Part shown: positions 9,766 through 18,833 of the stretch, piece after piece
Layout: every line of letters begins with the position of its first letter
Position numbering within the stretch: position 1 is the stretch's first letter
From: Chitinophagaceae bacterium
GTDB taxonomy: Bacteria; Bacteroidota; Bacteroidia; Chitinophagales; Chitinophagaceae
DNA: 64,000 nt
Direction of reading: 5' to 3'
Assembly: GCA_018335935.1 (NCBI GenBank)
Contig: JAGXRG010000047.1
Location: 50,127-114,126 of the forward strand
Program-made: the position numbers and the translations under genes
Notes under the pieces: model-generated
Databases searched by the model: none
Told to the model about the DNA's origin: nothing
What the model saw: only the letters and a program-made list of their open reading frames with translations

Positions 9766-10611
9766 CTAGCTAAGGGTTTCTTTTATAGTTCTTATATAGC
9801 TTGGTGGAACAGAATTTGGTTTTGGTGCAATTAATCTTTTTAATTGATCTGGATAAATACCAATTTTTAGTTTAAGAAATTGTTGCAAGAAACAAATGAT
9901 TCTTAAAACAAATTGAGGTATTGGAATAGCAATTATTTTTTTGTTGAATGTTTTTGCAAGATGATGGATCAACTCTAGCATGGTAAATCCTTCTGGTCCA
10001 TTAACTATATAATCTCCTGATTTATTATTGCCAATGATTTTGGCAATGTAATCTGTTGCATCATCAATTTGAATAGGATACATTTTATCATTTATTCCAG
10101 AAGGGTAAAATATGAACTTCTTATTTTTTACTTTTTCAATCAATGCATCAATACCTTCTTGTTTTGTACCTCCATAAATTTCAGAAGGTTTTATAATGAT
10201 GGCATTTGGAAAATGTTCAAGAACTATTTTTTCGGCTTCAAGTTTTGTTGCTGCATACCAACCTCCATTGTTTACAGCTGCTCTAGAACTAATGAAAATA
10301 AAATTTTCTACACCAGATGCTTTTGCTTTTGTAACGATCTCTTGTGTTACATCAACATTTATTTTTTTGTATGCTTCATAACTAAAAGCATGAGTACATG
10401 CTGCTGCATGAATGATAGTTTGAAATTTTGAAAAATTTATTGAATTAATTTCTGTAGATAAATCTGCTGAAATCCATTCAGCATATAGGTTTGAATCTTT
10501 ATTTTTTTTTGTTCTTGAAACCCCTGTAAATTGAAAACCATCCTTCATCAAGTTTGCACAAACACCTTGTATCAGTTTACTTGAGGCACCTGTTACTAAA
10601 ACTTGTTGCAT
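9766..10611 (-). CDS. NAD-dependent epimerase/dehydratase (extended SDR)
   Basis: A nucleotide-sugar or similar epimerase/reductase of the extended SDR superfamily. The Rossmann start VLVTGASSKLIQGV is near the N-terminus, and the catalytic Tyr-x-x-x-Lys appears as WYAATKLEAEKIV around residues 130-140. I place the start at ATG 10611 (MQQVLVTGASS), because the Rossmann strand begins three residues later. The reading then starts 4 nt after the GT2 stop codon. It is probably co-transcribed with GT2 and the membrane transferase. Substrate not determinable. Confidence 0.85.
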   Translation of the reverse strand: MQQVLVTGASSKLIQGVCANLMKDGFQFTGVSRTKKNKDSNLYAEWISADLSTEINSINFSKFQTIIHAAACTHAFSYEAYKKINVDVTQEIVTKAKASGVENFIFISSRAAVNNGGWYAATKLEAEKIVLEHFPNAIIIKPSEIYGGTKQEGIDALIEKVKNKKFIFYPSGINDKMYPIQIDDATDYIAKIIGNNKSGDYIVNGPEGFTMLELIHHLAKTFNKKIIAIPIPQFVLRIICFLQQFLKLKIGIYPDQLKRLIAPKPNSVPPSYIRTIKETLS

Positions 10612-10615
10612 GAAA

Positions 10616-11353
10616 TTAATTTTTTCTAAAACGATAAGTAATAAGGTTTCTAACAAACTCTAGAATGGCAGAAACTTTTACAAAAGAACGCCTGTCTTTA
10701 ATCTGACTAAACACCACAGGAAACTCATAAAAGCTTAATTGCAATCTTCTCACTTCAAGCATAATTTCTGCATCGGCAAACCAATCGTTTGAAGTAAGCT
10801 GTAATTGTTTGAAAGCTTGTTGTGTAATGATTTTTGGTTTAGAATTAATATCTCTGCTATGTAATCCTGGAAATAAAATTCTAAAAAATACATTATACCA
10901 AAAGGAAATAAATTTTCTGTAAGCACCATCGTAACGTGCTTCTCTAAAAGTTTTTACTAGGTCAACATTTTTTTCTTTGATGTATTGATAGGCTTTTTCA
11001 ATACTATCAATCGGGAACTGACCATCACCATCAATCACACAAATATATTTACCTGTTGCAGCATTCATACCCATTCTCATATCCCAACCCATCATACCTT
11101 CTTTGGGTTTGATGATGGGTTTTATTTTTGAATTATTTTGTGCTAATTGAGTAATAATTTCACCAGTTTTATCATCAGAACCTACTAAATAATTTCCTAC
11201 TAAAACCAATTCCCAATTGGGTTCAAAGCGATTGAGTTGTTCTTGTAAAGTATCGGTAAATGCAATAATACTTTCACCTGCTCTATAGCAAAGCACCACA
11301 ACAGAAAGTGTAGGCTGTTTGTCAACTATTGATATTTCTTTCACTGTTGACAT
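10616..11353 (-). CDS. Family 2 glycosyltransferase
   Basis: A GT-A fold transferase of the polyprenyl-phosphate mannose/glucose synthase type. It has the nucleotide-binding start LSVVVLCYRAGESI and the metal-binding DxD-like region CVIDGDGQFPIDS around residue 110. At 245 residues it lacks the C-terminal membrane helices of some relatives. Its ATG overlaps the alaS stop by one base (TAATG), a sign of translational coupling. With the downstream GT39-like protein, a natural guess is that it makes the lipid-linked sugar donor; that is inference from context. Confidence 0.88.
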   Translation of the reverse strand: MSTVKEISIVDKQPTLSVVVLCYRAGESIIAFTDTLQEQLNRFEPNWELVLVGNYLVGSDDKTGEIITQLAQNNSKIKPIIKPKEGMMGWDMRMGMNAATGKYICVIDGDGQFPIDSIEKAYQYIKEKNVDLVKTFREARYDGAYRKFISFWYNVFFRILFPGLHSRDINSKPKIITQQAFKQLQLTSNDWFADAEIMLEVRRLQLSFYEFPVVFSQIKDRRSFVKVSAILEFVRNLITYRFRKN

Positions 11354-13995
11354 TAGAATAAATTCTTTACTGATTCAATCACTTTGTTCAAATTACTAGC
11401 ATCCTGACCACCAGCAGTTGCTAAGGTTTTTTGTCCACCACCACCACCTTTTATAATTGGAGTAATATGTTCTTTAATAATTTTAGGAGCTTCAAATCCT
11501 TTACCTACCATAGTTTCGGATAATGCAATTGCCACTGAGGCTTTGCCATTGATGTTAGCAGCTAATACAACAACAGAACTTTGTTGATTTAAATCACTAG
11601 CCAATTTTTTCAATCCATCTGCATTACTCAATTCTAGCACTTTACCAATAAATGAAATACCATTAATGTTTTCAACTTGTTGTTCAAGTTCTATTTTAAG
11701 TTGAGCAATTTGTTTGGCCTCTAAACTTTCAATTTTCTTTTTAAGCTCTTTATTTTCTGCCAAAGAATTTTCAATTTGTTTAATGAGTTCTTTTGGATTA
11801 TTGAAAGCAGATTTTACTTCATTTAACTGTTGTAATTGTTCATTCAAATAATGCTCACAAGCTTTTCCACTAACAGCTTCTATACGTCTAACCCCTGCAG
11901 CAATAGCAGATTCACTAGTTATTTTAAAGAAACCCAACTCGCCTGTATAACCAACATGAGTTCCTCCACAAAGTTCTATCGAATATTTTTCATCCATTAT
12001 AACCACACGAACTTTATCGCCATATTTTTCTCCAAACAAAGCCATAGCACCGAGTTTAATGGCTTCATCTTTTTCCATTTCTTTTATCACTACAGGAATA
12101 TTAGCTCTTATTTTTTCGTTGACAATGGTTTCAATTGTTGCAATTTCAGCATCAGTAACTTTTGCAAAATGTGAGAAGTCGAAACGCAAATGTTCATCAT
12201 TCACCAAACTTCCTTTTTGTGCAACATGTGTGCCTAAAACATTTCTAAGAGCAGCATGTAAGAGGTGAGTGGAAGAATGGTTTCTCGTGGTTTCATTTCT
12301 TGTTGAAGAATTTACAGTTGCAATAACATCATTACTTAAATCAATTCCTTCAGGTAAGCTTTCAACAAAATGAATAATTAAATTGTTTTCTTTCTTAGTA
12401 TCAAAAACCTCCAACTCCCAATTCCCAATTCCCAATTTCCCAACATCACCAACCTGTCCACCACTTTCAGCATAAAAAGGAGTTGTTGCTAAAACAATTT
12501 GTACACTTTCTTTTCCCTTTGCTTTTGCTTTTCTGTACTTAACAACTTTTGTTGTAGTACTTAATTGGTTGTAACCCACAAATTCACTATCTGTAATATC
12601 ATTAATAATTATCCAATCTGCTGTATCAATGGCTGTGGCTGCTCTTGAACGATTTTTTTGTTCTGCTAATGAACTTTCAAAACCTGCTTCATCTACATTT
12701 AAATTATTTTCACTGGCAATTAATCTGGTTAAGTCAATCGGAAAACCATAAGTATCAAACAATTCAAATGCTGCTTTACCATCAATAGTTTTTGCTGTTG
12801 ATGTAATAATGTCATCTAATCTTTTCAAACCTTTATCAAGTGTTCTTAAAAAAGCTTCTTCTTCTTCTTTAATCACTTTTGTAACAAAATCTTGTTGTGC
12901 TTTTAACTCAGGAAAAACATTTTCGAATTGATTGGCAAGTGTTGGTATGAGTTGATGCAATAGAGTTTGCTTATAATCTAAATAAGAATAATAATAACGA
13001 ACAGCTCTACGTAAAATTCTTCTTATAACATAACCTGCACCTGTATTGCTGGGTAATTGTCCATCTGCAATAGTGAAACAAATGGCACGAATATGATCTG
13101 CTAAAACTCTAAAAGCTACAGCTTGTTTGCTATCACTATAATCATATTTTTTAGATGTGATTTTTTCTATTTCAGCAATAGTTCTAGTAAACACATCTGT
13201 ATCGTAATTACTTTGTTTGCCTTGTATTACTCTAACCAATCTTTCAAAACCCATGCCTGTATCAACATGCTTTGCTGGTAGAGGTTGTAGGCTTCCATCT
13301 TTTAAACGATTGAACTGAATAAAAACATTATTCCATATTTCAATTACTTGTGGATGATCGTTATTGACCAAAGTTGATCCATCAATTTGTTTTCTTTCTT
13401 TATCACTTCTACAATCCACATGAATTTCAGTACAAGGACCACATGGGCCAGTATCGCCCATTTCCCAAAAATTATCTTTTTTATTGCCAAGTAAAATTCT
13501 GTCTTCTGCAATAACTTTTTTCCACTCATTAAATGCTTCTTCATCTTTTGGCAAACCTTCTTTTTCATCACCTTCAAAAATGGTGACGTATAATCTGTCT
13601 TTATCAAGCTTATAAACTTCTGTCAATAATTCCCAACTCCAGGCAATGGCTTCTTTTTTAAAGTAACCGCCTGAATGACTTTCAAGTCGGGCAGGATCGC
13701 CAAAACTCCAATTGCCCAACATTTCAAACATGGTATGATGATAAGTATCTACACCTACTTCTTCTAAATCATTATGCTTACCACTAACACGCAAACATTT
13801 TTGTGTATCTGCGATTCTAGGATTTTCTGGAGTTCTATTTCCTAAAAAATAATCTTTAAATTGATTCATACCCGCATTGGTAAACAATAAGGTAGGATCG
13901 TTTTTTACAACAATAGGTGCTGAAGAAACAATTTGATGGCCTTTACTTTTAAAAAAGTCTAAAAAAGCTTGTCTGATTGTTGAAGAAGTCATCAT
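11353..13995 (-). CDS. alaS: Alanyl-tRNA synthetase
   Basis: Charges tRNA-Ala. The class II catalytic core is at the N-terminus (VVKNDPTLLFTNAGMNQFKD). The editing domain carries the zinc-binding motifs RNHSSTHLLHAAL and ELCGGTHV. The C-terminal domain ends with the glycine-rich IIKGGGGGQKTLATAGG. 880 residues, a normal length. Two adjacent ATG codons could start it. Within the beta-barrel region after FYAESGGQVGD, the usual sequence is replaced by KLGIGNWELE, encoded by a heptamer repeat tract at 12412-12439. The next gene overlaps its stop codon. Confidence 0.98.
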   Translation of the reverse strand: MMTSSTIRQAFLDFFKSKGHQIVSSAPIVVKNDPTLLFTNAGMNQFKDYFLGNRTPENPRIADTQKCLRVSGKHNDLEEVGVDTYHHTMFEMLGNWSFGDPARLESHSGGYFKKEAIAWSWELLTEVYKLDKDRLYVTIFEGDEKEGLPKDEEAFNEWKKVIAEDRILLGNKKDNFWEMGDTGPCGPCTEIHVDCRSDKERKQIDGSTLVNNDHPQVIEIWNNVFIQFNRLKDGSLQPLPAKHVDTGMGFERLVRVIQGKQSNYDTDVFTRTIAEIEKITSKKYDYSDSKQAVAFRVLADHIRAICFTIADGQLPSNTGAGYVIRRILRRAVRYYYSYLDYKQTLLHQLIPTLANQFENVFPELKAQQDFVTKVIKEEEEAFLRTLDKGLKRLDDIITSTAKTIDGKAAFELFDTYGFPIDLTRLIASENNLNVDEAGFESSLAEQKNRSRAATAIDTADWIIINDITDSEFVGYNQLSTTTKVVKYRKAKAKGKESVQIVLATTPFYAESGGQVGDVGKLGIGNWELEVFDTKKENNLIIHFVESLPEGIDLSNDVIATVNSSTRNETTRNHSSTHLLHAALRNVLGTHVAQKGSLVNDEHLRFDFSHFAKVTDAEIATIETIVNEKIRANIPVVIKEMEKDEAIKLGAMALFGEKYGDKVRVVIMDEKYSIELCGGTHVGYTGELGFFKITSESAIAAGVRRIEAVSGKACEHYLNEQLQQLNEVKSAFNNPKELIKQIENSLAENKELKKKIESLEAKQIAQLKIELEQQVENINGISFIGKVLELSNADGLKKLASDLNQQSSVVVLAANINGKASVAIALSETMVGKGFEAPKIIKEHITPIIKGGGGGQKTLATAGGQDASNLNKVIESVKNLF
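12412..12439. repeat. 28-nt heptamer tract inside alaS
   Basis: Four 7-nt units read on the plus strand as CAACTCC, CAATTCC, CAATTCC, CAATTTC. It encodes GIGNWELE-like residues in a loop of the editing domain. Same sequence class as the tracts at 24121, 24571 and 36901. Confidence 0.8.
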
Positions 13996-14022
13996 AAAAA
14001 ATCAAGTAGTGTATTAGTTCAT

Positions 14023-14030
14023 CAAAGAAA
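14023..14030 (-). promoter_or_regulatory. Possible -7 box of alaS
   Basis: The minus strand reads TTTCTTTG, one mismatch from TAnnTTTG, about 28 nt before the alaS ATG. The same variant lies before uvrB. Confidence 0.35.
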
Positions 14031-14054
14031 AAAATATTAAAACTAACAACCGTT

Positions 14055-14062
14055 TATATTTG
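14055..14062 (+). promoter_or_regulatory. -7 box of gcvT
   Basis: TATATTTG matches the Bacteroidota -7 consensus TAnnTTTG exactly. The leader to the gcvT ATG is about 90 nt and contains an AT-rich inverted repeat (TTTTATAAA at 14112-14120 and TTTATAAAA at 14134-14142). Confidence 0.6.
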
Positions 14063-14156
14063 CGTTTAATAGGGACAAAGATAATAGAATGGACATTGGA
14101 TAATTGTCATCTTTTATAAAACATCCTCATCAATTTATAAAAAGAAAAAGATAAAA

Positions 14157-15242
14157 ATGAAGAATACGCCTTTTATAGAAAAACATTTGGCACTTGGAGC
14201 TAAAATGGCTGAATTTGCAGGTTACAATATGCCTATCAGTTACACAGGAATTAATGATGAACATTTTGCTGTTAGAACTAGTGTGGGCGTTTTTGATGTA
14301 AGTCATATGGGTGAATTTATTTTAAAGGGAGAAAATGCTCTCGATTTAATACAAAGAGTAACTACTAATGATGCTAGTAAACTTACAGCTGGTAAAGCTC
14401 AATACAGTTGTTTGCCTAACAAAGAAGGAGGTATTGTAGATGATTTAATAGTGTATTGTTTAGAAGAGAATAAGTCGTACATGTTGGTAGTAAATGCCAG
14501 CAATATTGAAAAAGATTGGAATTGGATTAGCTCATTCAATACCAAAAATGTTGAAATGCATAACATAAGCGATAAAACTGCTTTATTGGCTATTCAAGGT
14601 CCGAATGCAACAAAAGCTTTACAGGCTTTAACAAGTGCCGATATATTAAATTTAAAATATTACACTTTTACAAAGGCGAATTTTGCTGGTGTAGATAATG
14701 TAATTATTAGTGCAACAGGTTATACCGGTGCAGGTGGTGTTGAAATTTATTTTGAAAATAGTGGAGATAATGCGTCTAAAATTTGGGATGCCATTTTTGA
14801 AGAAGGCAAGCCCTTTAATATTAAACCCATTGGTTTAGGAGCAAGGGATACTTTACGTTTAGAAATGGGTTATTGTTTGTATGGCAATGATATTGATGAT
14901 ACTACAACTCCATTAGAAGCTGGTTTGGGTTGGATTACTAAATTTTCAAAAGATTTTACAGCAAAAGAAATTATAGAACAACAAAAAGCTGATGGCATAA
15001 AAAGAAAATTAGTAGGCTTTGAAATGATTGATAGGGGTATTCCTCGCCATGATTACTTAATAAAAGATGCTTCAGGAAATACAATTGGAAAAGTATGTAG
15101 TGGAACTCAAAGCCCAAGTCTAGGAAAAGCAATTGGATTGGGTTATGTAGCTACAAATCAAGCAACTTTAGATACTGAAATATTTATTGAAATCAGGAAT
15201 AATTTAATTAAAGCAAAAGTGGCTAAAACACCTTTTGTATAG
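14157..15242 (+). CDS. gcvT: Glycine cleavage system T protein (aminomethyltransferase)
   Basis: Transfers the methylene group from aminomethyl-lipoyl H protein to tetrahydrofolate in glycine cleavage. The family signature is clear from end to end: [72 protein letters not shown], and [20 protein letters not shown], whose acidic residues contact the folate site. 361 residues, normal. It is a stand-alone gene with its own promoter; gcvH and gcvP are not nearby. Confidence 0.97.
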   Translation: MKNTPFIEKHLALGAKMAEFAGYNMPISYTGINDEHFAVRTSVGVFDVSHMGEFILKGENALDLIQRVTTNDASKLTAGKAQYSCLPNKEGGIVDDLIVYCLEENKSYMLVVNASNIEKDWNWISSFNTKNVEMHNISDKTALLAIQGPNATKALQALTSADILNLKYYTFTKANFAGVDNVIISATGYTGAGGVEIYFENSGDNASKIWDAIFEEGKPFNIKPIGLGARDTLRLEMGYCLYGNDIDDTTTPLEAGLGWITKFSKDFTAKEIIEQQKADGIKRKLVGFEMIDRGIPRHDYLIKDASGNTIGKVCSGTQSPSLGKAIGLGYVATNQATLDTEIFIEIRNNLIKAKVAKTPFV

Positions 15243-15313
15243 TAATATCTTTTCGATTTTGTTAAAACTTATTAGTTGCTTTTAAAAACAAGTTTTTACA
15301 ACAGCCTATTTAA

Positions 15314-15321
15314 TATCTTTG
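15314..15321 (+). promoter_or_regulatory. -7 box of menG, near-leaderless
   Basis: TATCTTTG is an exact TAnnTTTG match that ends 6 nt before the menG ATG, so the predicted transcript has only a few leader bases. An inverted repeat TAAAAAC-AA-GTTTTTA (15283-15298) lies just upstream, in the -33 area. Confidence 0.6.
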
Positions 15322-15327
15322 CATGCT

Positions 15328-16071
15328 ATGGCTAAATACGCCCATGATGTAATTATTCCTACGGAAAATAGTGGCTTGTCTAAGAAAAACCAAGTAGCTG
15401 AAATGTTTAATAACATTTCTCATCGATACGATTTTTTAAATAGATTTTTAAGTGCAGGAATTGATGTGGGTTGGAGAAAAAAAGCGATTAAAGAGCTTAA
15501 GTTAAACCGACCAAAAGTAATTCTAGATGTTGCTACAGGCACTGCAGATGTAGCTTTGCTCACCGAAAAAATATTGAAGCCCAATAAGATAATTGGAATA
15601 GATATTAGTGAAGGCATGTTGAATATTGGAAAAGAAAAAGTAATAAAACAAAAGAAAGAACGAATTATTGATTTGCAATTGGGCGATAGTGAGAACCTGA
15701 AATTTGATGATAATTATTTTGATGCTGTAACCGTTGCATTTGGTGTTAGAAATTTTGAAAATCTAGAAAAAGGGTTGAAAGAAATTTTTAGGGTATTAAA
15801 ACCAACTGGTAAATTAGTAGTATTAGAATTTAGTAAGCCACAAAAAAAAGGAATAAAAGGTTTTTATCATTTTTACATGAATAAAATCATGCCTCAATTT
15901 GGAAGTATATTTTCTGGTAATAAACAAGCTTACTTATATTTGAACAATAGTGTTCAAGCCTTCCCCGAAGGACAACAATTTATAAAAATTTTACATGAAA
16001 CAGGATTTACACAAACTTATTTAAAAACATTAAGCCTTGGTGTATGTACAATTTATTGTGGAAGAAAATAA
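15328..16071 (+). CDS. menG: Demethylmenaquinone methyltransferase (UbiE/MenG)
   Basis: The SAM-dependent C-methylation that finishes menaquinone. Family motifs: MFNNISHRYDFLNRFLSAGIDVGWRKKAI at the N-terminus, the SAM-binding VLDVATGTADVA-like stretch (here ILDVATGTADVALL), FDAVTVAFGVRNFEN, and the C-terminal LYLNNSVQAFPEGQQF. I use ATG 15328 (MAKYAHD); the TTG three codons upstream lies inside the promoter box. 247 residues. It is the first gene of a tightly packed run with porT, cruF and crtZ. Confidence 0.95.
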   Translation: MAKYAHDVIIPTENSGLSKKNQVAEMFNNISHRYDFLNRFLSAGIDVGWRKKAIKELKLNRPKVILDVATGTADVALLTEKILKPNKIIGIDISEGMLNIGKEKVIKQKKERIIDLQLGDSENLKFDDNYFDAVTVAFGVRNFENLEKGLKEIFRVLKPTGKLVVLEFSKPQKKGIKGFYHFYMNKIMPQFGSIFSGNKQAYLYLNNSVQAFPEGQQFIKILHETGFTQTYLKTLSLGVCTIYCGRK

Positions 16072-16766
16072 TCCTGATTGCTGTATTGAGTTTATTTGTT
16101 GTTGAGTTATTTGCTCAGCGAGAACAATATCGTTCTCAACACGATGATCTGCCTTATTATTTTGGAGCAACCCTAGGTTATAACTTAGGGTATTTGGCTG
16201 CAAAAAAATCTGAAAAATTTTTAGCAGAAGATAGTATTTTGGTAGCTGAACCTGCAGCTAGTGGTGGTGTTACAATTGGTTTACAAGCTACAGTAAAACT
16301 AACTAAAAGATTACAAGCTCGTTTTAATCCTTTAATTATTTTAGGAGGTGCAAGATATTTTACTTATACCTTAAACGAAAAATATAATACCAACGAACCA
16401 ATTGAACAACGCTATACTCTACCTACAACTGTTCTTAGTTTGCCCTTAAGTATCAAATTCAATAGCGATAGAATTGATAATTTTAGAACTTACTTATTGT
16501 TTGGAGTTAAGGCCGATGTTGACTTAAGTGCTAATTCTGCTGCACGAAATCAGGAAGGATATATTAAACTTGCTAAATATAATTATGGTATTGAAGCAGG
16601 AGTGGGTTTTAATTTGTTCTTAAAATTCTTTACACTAACACCTGAACTTAAAATTAGTTATGGGTTGAATAATATTTTAGATAGAGATCCTAACTTAAAA
16701 TATTCTGCAGTGTTCGATAATATTCAATCTCGAATGATAATGTTTAGCTTGCATTTTGAAGACTAA
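16044..16766 (+). CDS. porT: PorT-family outer-membrane beta-barrel protein
   Basis: An outer-membrane protein needed for type IX secretion in relatives. The signal peptide is KKIILIAVLSLFVVELFA-Q, followed by the PorT-type RSQHDDLPYYFGATLGYNLGYL and a C-terminal barrel. About 240 residues, normal. The ATG overlaps the last 28 nt of menG. Linkage of a UbiE/MenG gene with a PorT-like gene is, to my recollection, common in Bacteroidota and supports the call. The T9SS cargo at 29884-32199 and gldH at 43160 show that the system is in use. Confidence 0.75.
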   Translation: MYNLLWKKIILIAVLSLFVVELFAQREQYRSQHDDLPYYFGATLGYNLGYLAAKKSEKFLAEDSILVAEPAASGGVTIGLQATVKLTKRLQARFNPLIILGGARYFTYTLNEKYNTNEPIEQRYTLPTTVLSLPLSIKFNSDRIDNFRTYLLFGVKADVDLSANSAARNQEGYIKLAKYNYGIEAGVGFNLFLKFFTLTPELKISYGLNNILDRDPNLKYSAVFDNIQSRMIMFSLHFED

Positions 16767-16773
16767 TAAAAAC

Positions 16774-17466
16774 ATGCCTCTTCTTACCAAAAAAAATATT
16801 GCCATCTTTATTGCATTGTTGTTTCATGTTAGTGGTGCTATTGGAATTTTATTTACTCCCTATAAAGATTGGTTTGTCCAAAATACTTCCCTCAATTTAA
16901 TTTTAATGGCTGGGTTGTTAATTTATACTCAACCCAAAATCAATATTTACTTTTTATTATTTTTTGTTATTGCATTTTCTATTGGACTATTAGTAGAGAT
17001 TATTGGGGTTAATACAGGAATTTTGTTTGGAAGTTATAGTTATGGAAATGTAATGGGTGTAAAAATTTATAACGTTCCACTTTTAGTAGGAGTACAATGG
17101 TTTGTTATAGTATATTGCTGTGGCGTTATTATGCAATATGTAAATAATTGGGCTTATCAAAAAATTATTGATTTAGGGATTGAAGATCACAAAACCCAAA
17201 AGGTAAAATCTATTTCACTAATTATAGATGCAGCATTATTGGCTACTTTATTTGATTTTATAATGGAGCCTGTGGCTCAACAATTAGGTTTTTGGCAATG
17301 GAAGAACAATGAAATTCCATTTTTTAATTACACTTGTTGGTTTTTTGTAAGTGGACTTTTATTACTTATTCTAAATAAGTTACCTTTCAATAAACTAAAC
17401 CCATTTGCTATTCATTTGTTTATAATTCAACTATTGTTTTTTATAGCTTTAAGAATTTATTTATGA
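16774..17466 (+). CDS. cruF: CruF-family carotenoid biosynthesis membrane protein
   Basis: A PF04240-type integral membrane protein. Characterised members add water to the psi end of carotenoids (1',2'-hydratase). It has about seven hydrophobic helices and the family segments EIIGVNTGILFGSYSYGNVMG, VPLLVGVQWF and FDFIMEPVAQQLGFWQW. The start is ATG 16774, 7 nt after the porT stop; a TTG upstream lies inside porT. Its stop overlaps the crtZ start (ATGA). With a lycopene cyclase and crtZ it suggests a hydroxylated monocyclic carotenoid such as the saproxanthin/myxol group; that product is inference. Confidence 0.82.
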   Translation: MPLLTKKNIAIFIALLFHVSGAIGILFTPYKDWFVQNTSLNLILMAGLLIYTQPKINIYFLLFFVIAFSIGLLVEIIGVNTGILFGSYSYGNVMGVKIYNVPLLVGVQWFVIVYCCGVIMQYVNNWAYQKIIDLGIEDHKTQKVKSISLIIDAALLATLFDFIMEPVAQQLGFWQWKNNEIPFFNYTCWFFVSGLLLLILNKLPFNKLNPFAIHLFIIQLLFFIALRIYL

Positions 17467-17948
17467 TTTGGTTGTATATTTTTATTTGCTTACTTACTTT
17501 CTTTTTAATGGAAGGTATTACATGGCTAACACATAAGTATGTAATGCATGGATTTTTATGGTATTTACACGAAGATCATCATCAACCTCACGATCATGTA
17601 TTAGAAAAAAACGATGCCTTTTTTTTAATTTTTGCTATACCTAGTTGGTTATGTATAATGCTTGGGCTAAAATATCAAAACTATATTGCTGCTGCTATTG
17701 GTTTTGGTATTGCATTGTATGGCTTTGCGTATTTTATGATTCATGAAGTCATCATTCATCAAAGAATTAAATGGTTTACTCGTAGTAAACATAAATATAT
17801 TAGAGTAATTCGTTGGGCACATAAAATGCACCATAAACATTTAAATAAACAAAATGGCGAGAGCTTTGGTATGTTATATGTTGCAAAAAAATATTGGGAG
17901 AAAGTTGAAAGAGATGATTTGATTAAGAAAGAACAACTAAATTCTTAA
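17463..17948 (+). CDS. crtZ: Beta-carotene hydroxylase, CrtZ type
   Basis: A di-iron hydroxylase that adds 3-hydroxyl groups to beta-ionone rings. All four histidine clusters of the family are present: HKYVMH (residues 24-29), HEDHH (36-40), the HEVIIHQ segment, and HKMHHKH near the C-terminus. 161 residues with four hydrophobic helices. Translationally coupled to cruF by the ATGA overlap. Its stop overlaps that of the convergent small membrane protein gene. Confidence 0.92.
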   Translation: MIWLYIFICLLTFFLMEGITWLTHKYVMHGFLWYLHEDHHQPHDHVLEKNDAFFLIFAIPSWLCIMLGLKYQNYIAAAIGFGIALYGFAYFMIHEVIIHQRIKWFTRSKHKYIRVIRWAHKMHHKHLNKQNGESFGMLYVAKKYWEKVERDDLIKKEQLNS

Positions 17949-18211
17949 TCAAATATACCAACTGCCAACTCTGCCCAAATTAACATAAGTGTTGCTAATA
18001 GAACCAGACAAATTGCAATTCTTCTGCGTTTGTCTTTAACTTTTCTAAGTACCCATTCAATTGCAAACCCTGTGCTAAATAATAAAACTGCAGCAACTAG
18101 AAAATCAAATAATGTCCAGTTTACTTCTGTAGAGAATTGCATTGCAATAAGGGGCAATAATAAAACTCCAATAATGATGAGAATGATGAAATAAAGTCTT
18201 TTGTTTTTCAT
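17945..18211 (-). CDS. Small three-helix membrane protein, unknown function
   Basis: 88 residues with three hydrophobic segments (roughly 6-25, 33-52, 68-86) and a basic loop KVKDKRRR between the last two. I do not recognise a characterised family. It lies 10 nt downstream of the TMEM175 gene on the same strand and is probably co-transcribed, so it may be an accessory membrane protein. No catalytic motif is visible. Confidence 0.6.
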   Translation of the reverse strand: MKNKRLYFIILIIIGVLLLPLIAMQFSTEVNWTLFDFLVAAVLLFSTGFAIEWVLRKVKDKRRRIAICLVLLATLMLIWAELAVGIFD

Positions 18212-18221
18212 TTTTTAAGTT

Positions 18222-18809
18222 TTAAAAGTCTGGCCCATTCTTAAAATTATTTTCAATTCTGTTATCAGGAACAAGCCATATAAGTGCAATTAAAATATAA
18301 AATCCCCCTGAAATCCAAACATTAAATAAACTTGAGATTATACCAAGAATATATAATACTGGTGAAATTTTTCCTTTAAAATCATTTCCAATTGCTTTTG
18401 CTAAGATAGAGTCATTACCATGATTTTGTATGATAATTTTTTGTAAAATAAAATAAGCAAGAGCAGCCATTAATAATACAACTCCATATAAAAATAATGT
18501 ATGTGGTGCAAAATGATTTTCACCCATCCAACCTGTTACAAATGGTACTAATGATAACCAAAATAATAAATGTAAATTAGCCCATAACATACTACCACTA
18601 ATATTTTTAACAGTGTGTAATAAATGGTGATGATTATTCCAGTAAATACCTAAATAAATAAAGCTAAGTAAATAACTTAAAAATATAGGAAGTAAAGGTT
18701 TTAAATCGGATAGCTCAGTTCCATGTGGCACTTTAATTTCTAAAACCATAATAGTAATTATAATAGCTAAAACGCCATCACTGAATGCTTCTAGTCTTGT
18801 TTTTTTCAT
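18222..18809 (-). CDS. TMEM175-family potassium channel protein
   Basis: A bacterial homologue of the lysosomal K+ channel TMEM175 (formerly DUF1211). The signature FSDGVLAIIITIMVLEIK, with its FSDG pore-helix start, is at residues 9-26. Six hydrophobic helices fit the 195-residue length, with the family WANLHLLFWLSLVPF segment in the middle. Bacterial members work as tetramers with a hydrophobic filter. It starts 24 nt after the upstream dioxygenase gene's stop. Confidence 0.88.
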   Translation of the reverse strand: MKKTRLEAFSDGVLAIIITIMVLEIKVPHGTELSDLKPLLPIFLSYLLSFIYLGIYWNNHHHLLHTVKNISGSMLWANLHLLFWLSLVPFVTGWMGENHFAPHTLFLYGVVLLMAALAYFILQKIIIQNHGNDSILAKAIGNDFKGKISPVLYILGIISSLFNVWISGGFYILIALIWLVPDNRIENNFKNGPDF

Positions 18810-18833
18810 CTATTATTTTTAGGATGATTAATT

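Noticed and set aside
10069..10431. Cys/Phe-rich plus-strand frame
   Set aside because: Mirror of the SDR epimerase gene; composition is typical of an antisense frame.
11318..11352. GTCAAC...GTTGAC around the GT2 start as another heptamer tract
   Set aside because: The middle does not hold a 7-nt period; only the two outer 6-mers match.
14063..14156. Glycine riboswitch in the gcvT leader
   Set aside because: Only an AT-rich hairpin is visible; I see none of the conserved purine-rich riboswitch core.
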